In this document: positions 6,770-7,572 of the stretch, piece after piece
Numbering within the stretch: the stretch's first letter is position 1
Layout of the letters: each line of letters starts with the position of its first letter
Source of the DNA: Acinetobacter sp.
GTDB lineage: Bacteria; Pseudomonadota; Gammaproteobacteria; Pseudomonadales; Moraxellaceae
Reading direction: 5' to 3'
NCBI GenBank assembly: GCA_008017255.1
Contig: SSHD01000087.1
Location: forward strand, 1-7,572
Length of the DNA: 7,572 nt
Made by a program: the position numbers and the translations under genes
Notes under the pieces: generated by a model
Databases searched by the model: none
Seen by the model: only the letters and a program-made list of their open reading frames with translations
What the model was told of the DNA's origin: nothing

Positions 6770-6947
6770 TTTCTCGATAGCAAATCTTTCCGCTAAACAC
6801 ACATTACAAATCAAGAGCTTTTGGGTATAGGTAGAGCTTAAATACTCAGTCACTGATTAAATATCCAAAAAAAAACATCAAACCCAACCTATTTTAAATC
6901 TAGCTACATTTAGCAGTAGCACTACAGCGCAGAATCAAGGAAAATAG

Positions 6948-7572
<625 letters not shown>

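Overview
The window looks like chromosomal DNA from a gammaproteobacterium of the Moraxellaceae, most probably Acinetobacter. This assignment rests on AT-leaning composition, protein character and gene content (glnE, tRNA-Leu, queA, a LemA-type gene, tgt). It is inference from the sequence alone; no database was searched. Most of the window is housekeeping DNA. There is no CRISPR array, prophage, transposase or integrase.

Left part (1-3443, minus strand): a soluble GAF-like/HisKA/HATPase histidine kinase (2172-3443) lies directly upstream of glnE (start at 2105; 3' end outside the window). GlnE is the bifunctional adenylyltransferase/adenylyl-removing enzyme that sets glutamine synthetase activity. 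The two genes are 66 nt apart, on the same strand, with no clear terminator between them. They are probably co-transcribed, kinase first. No response regulator is visible.

Middle (3444-3923): a 311-nt divergent intergenic region holds a strong sigma70-type promoter (TTGACA-N16-TATCAT) for a tRNA-Leu(CAA) at 3755-3841. It also holds two inverted repeats. The tRNA is followed by a 12-bp intrinsic terminator (3871-3902) that ends only 21 nt before the queA start codon.

Right part (3924-7572, plus strand): queA, a two-TM DUF3137-like protein, a LemA-family protein and the 5' part of tgt. QueA and Tgt are enzymes of the same queuosine tRNA-modification pathway. Tgt inserts preQ1 at position 34 of GUN-anticodon tRNAs, and QueA then converts it to epoxyqueuosine. 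Here the two genes are separated by the DUF3137-like/LemA pair and by a 390-nt intergenic region. The first part of that region is a compact array of three hairpins resembling a dispersed repeat element.

The points most worth a second look are the DUF3137-like/LemA membrane pair between the two queuosine genes, the kinase-glnE tandem, the terminator placed against queA, and the hairpin element before tgt. I see no convincing evidence of a wholly new system.
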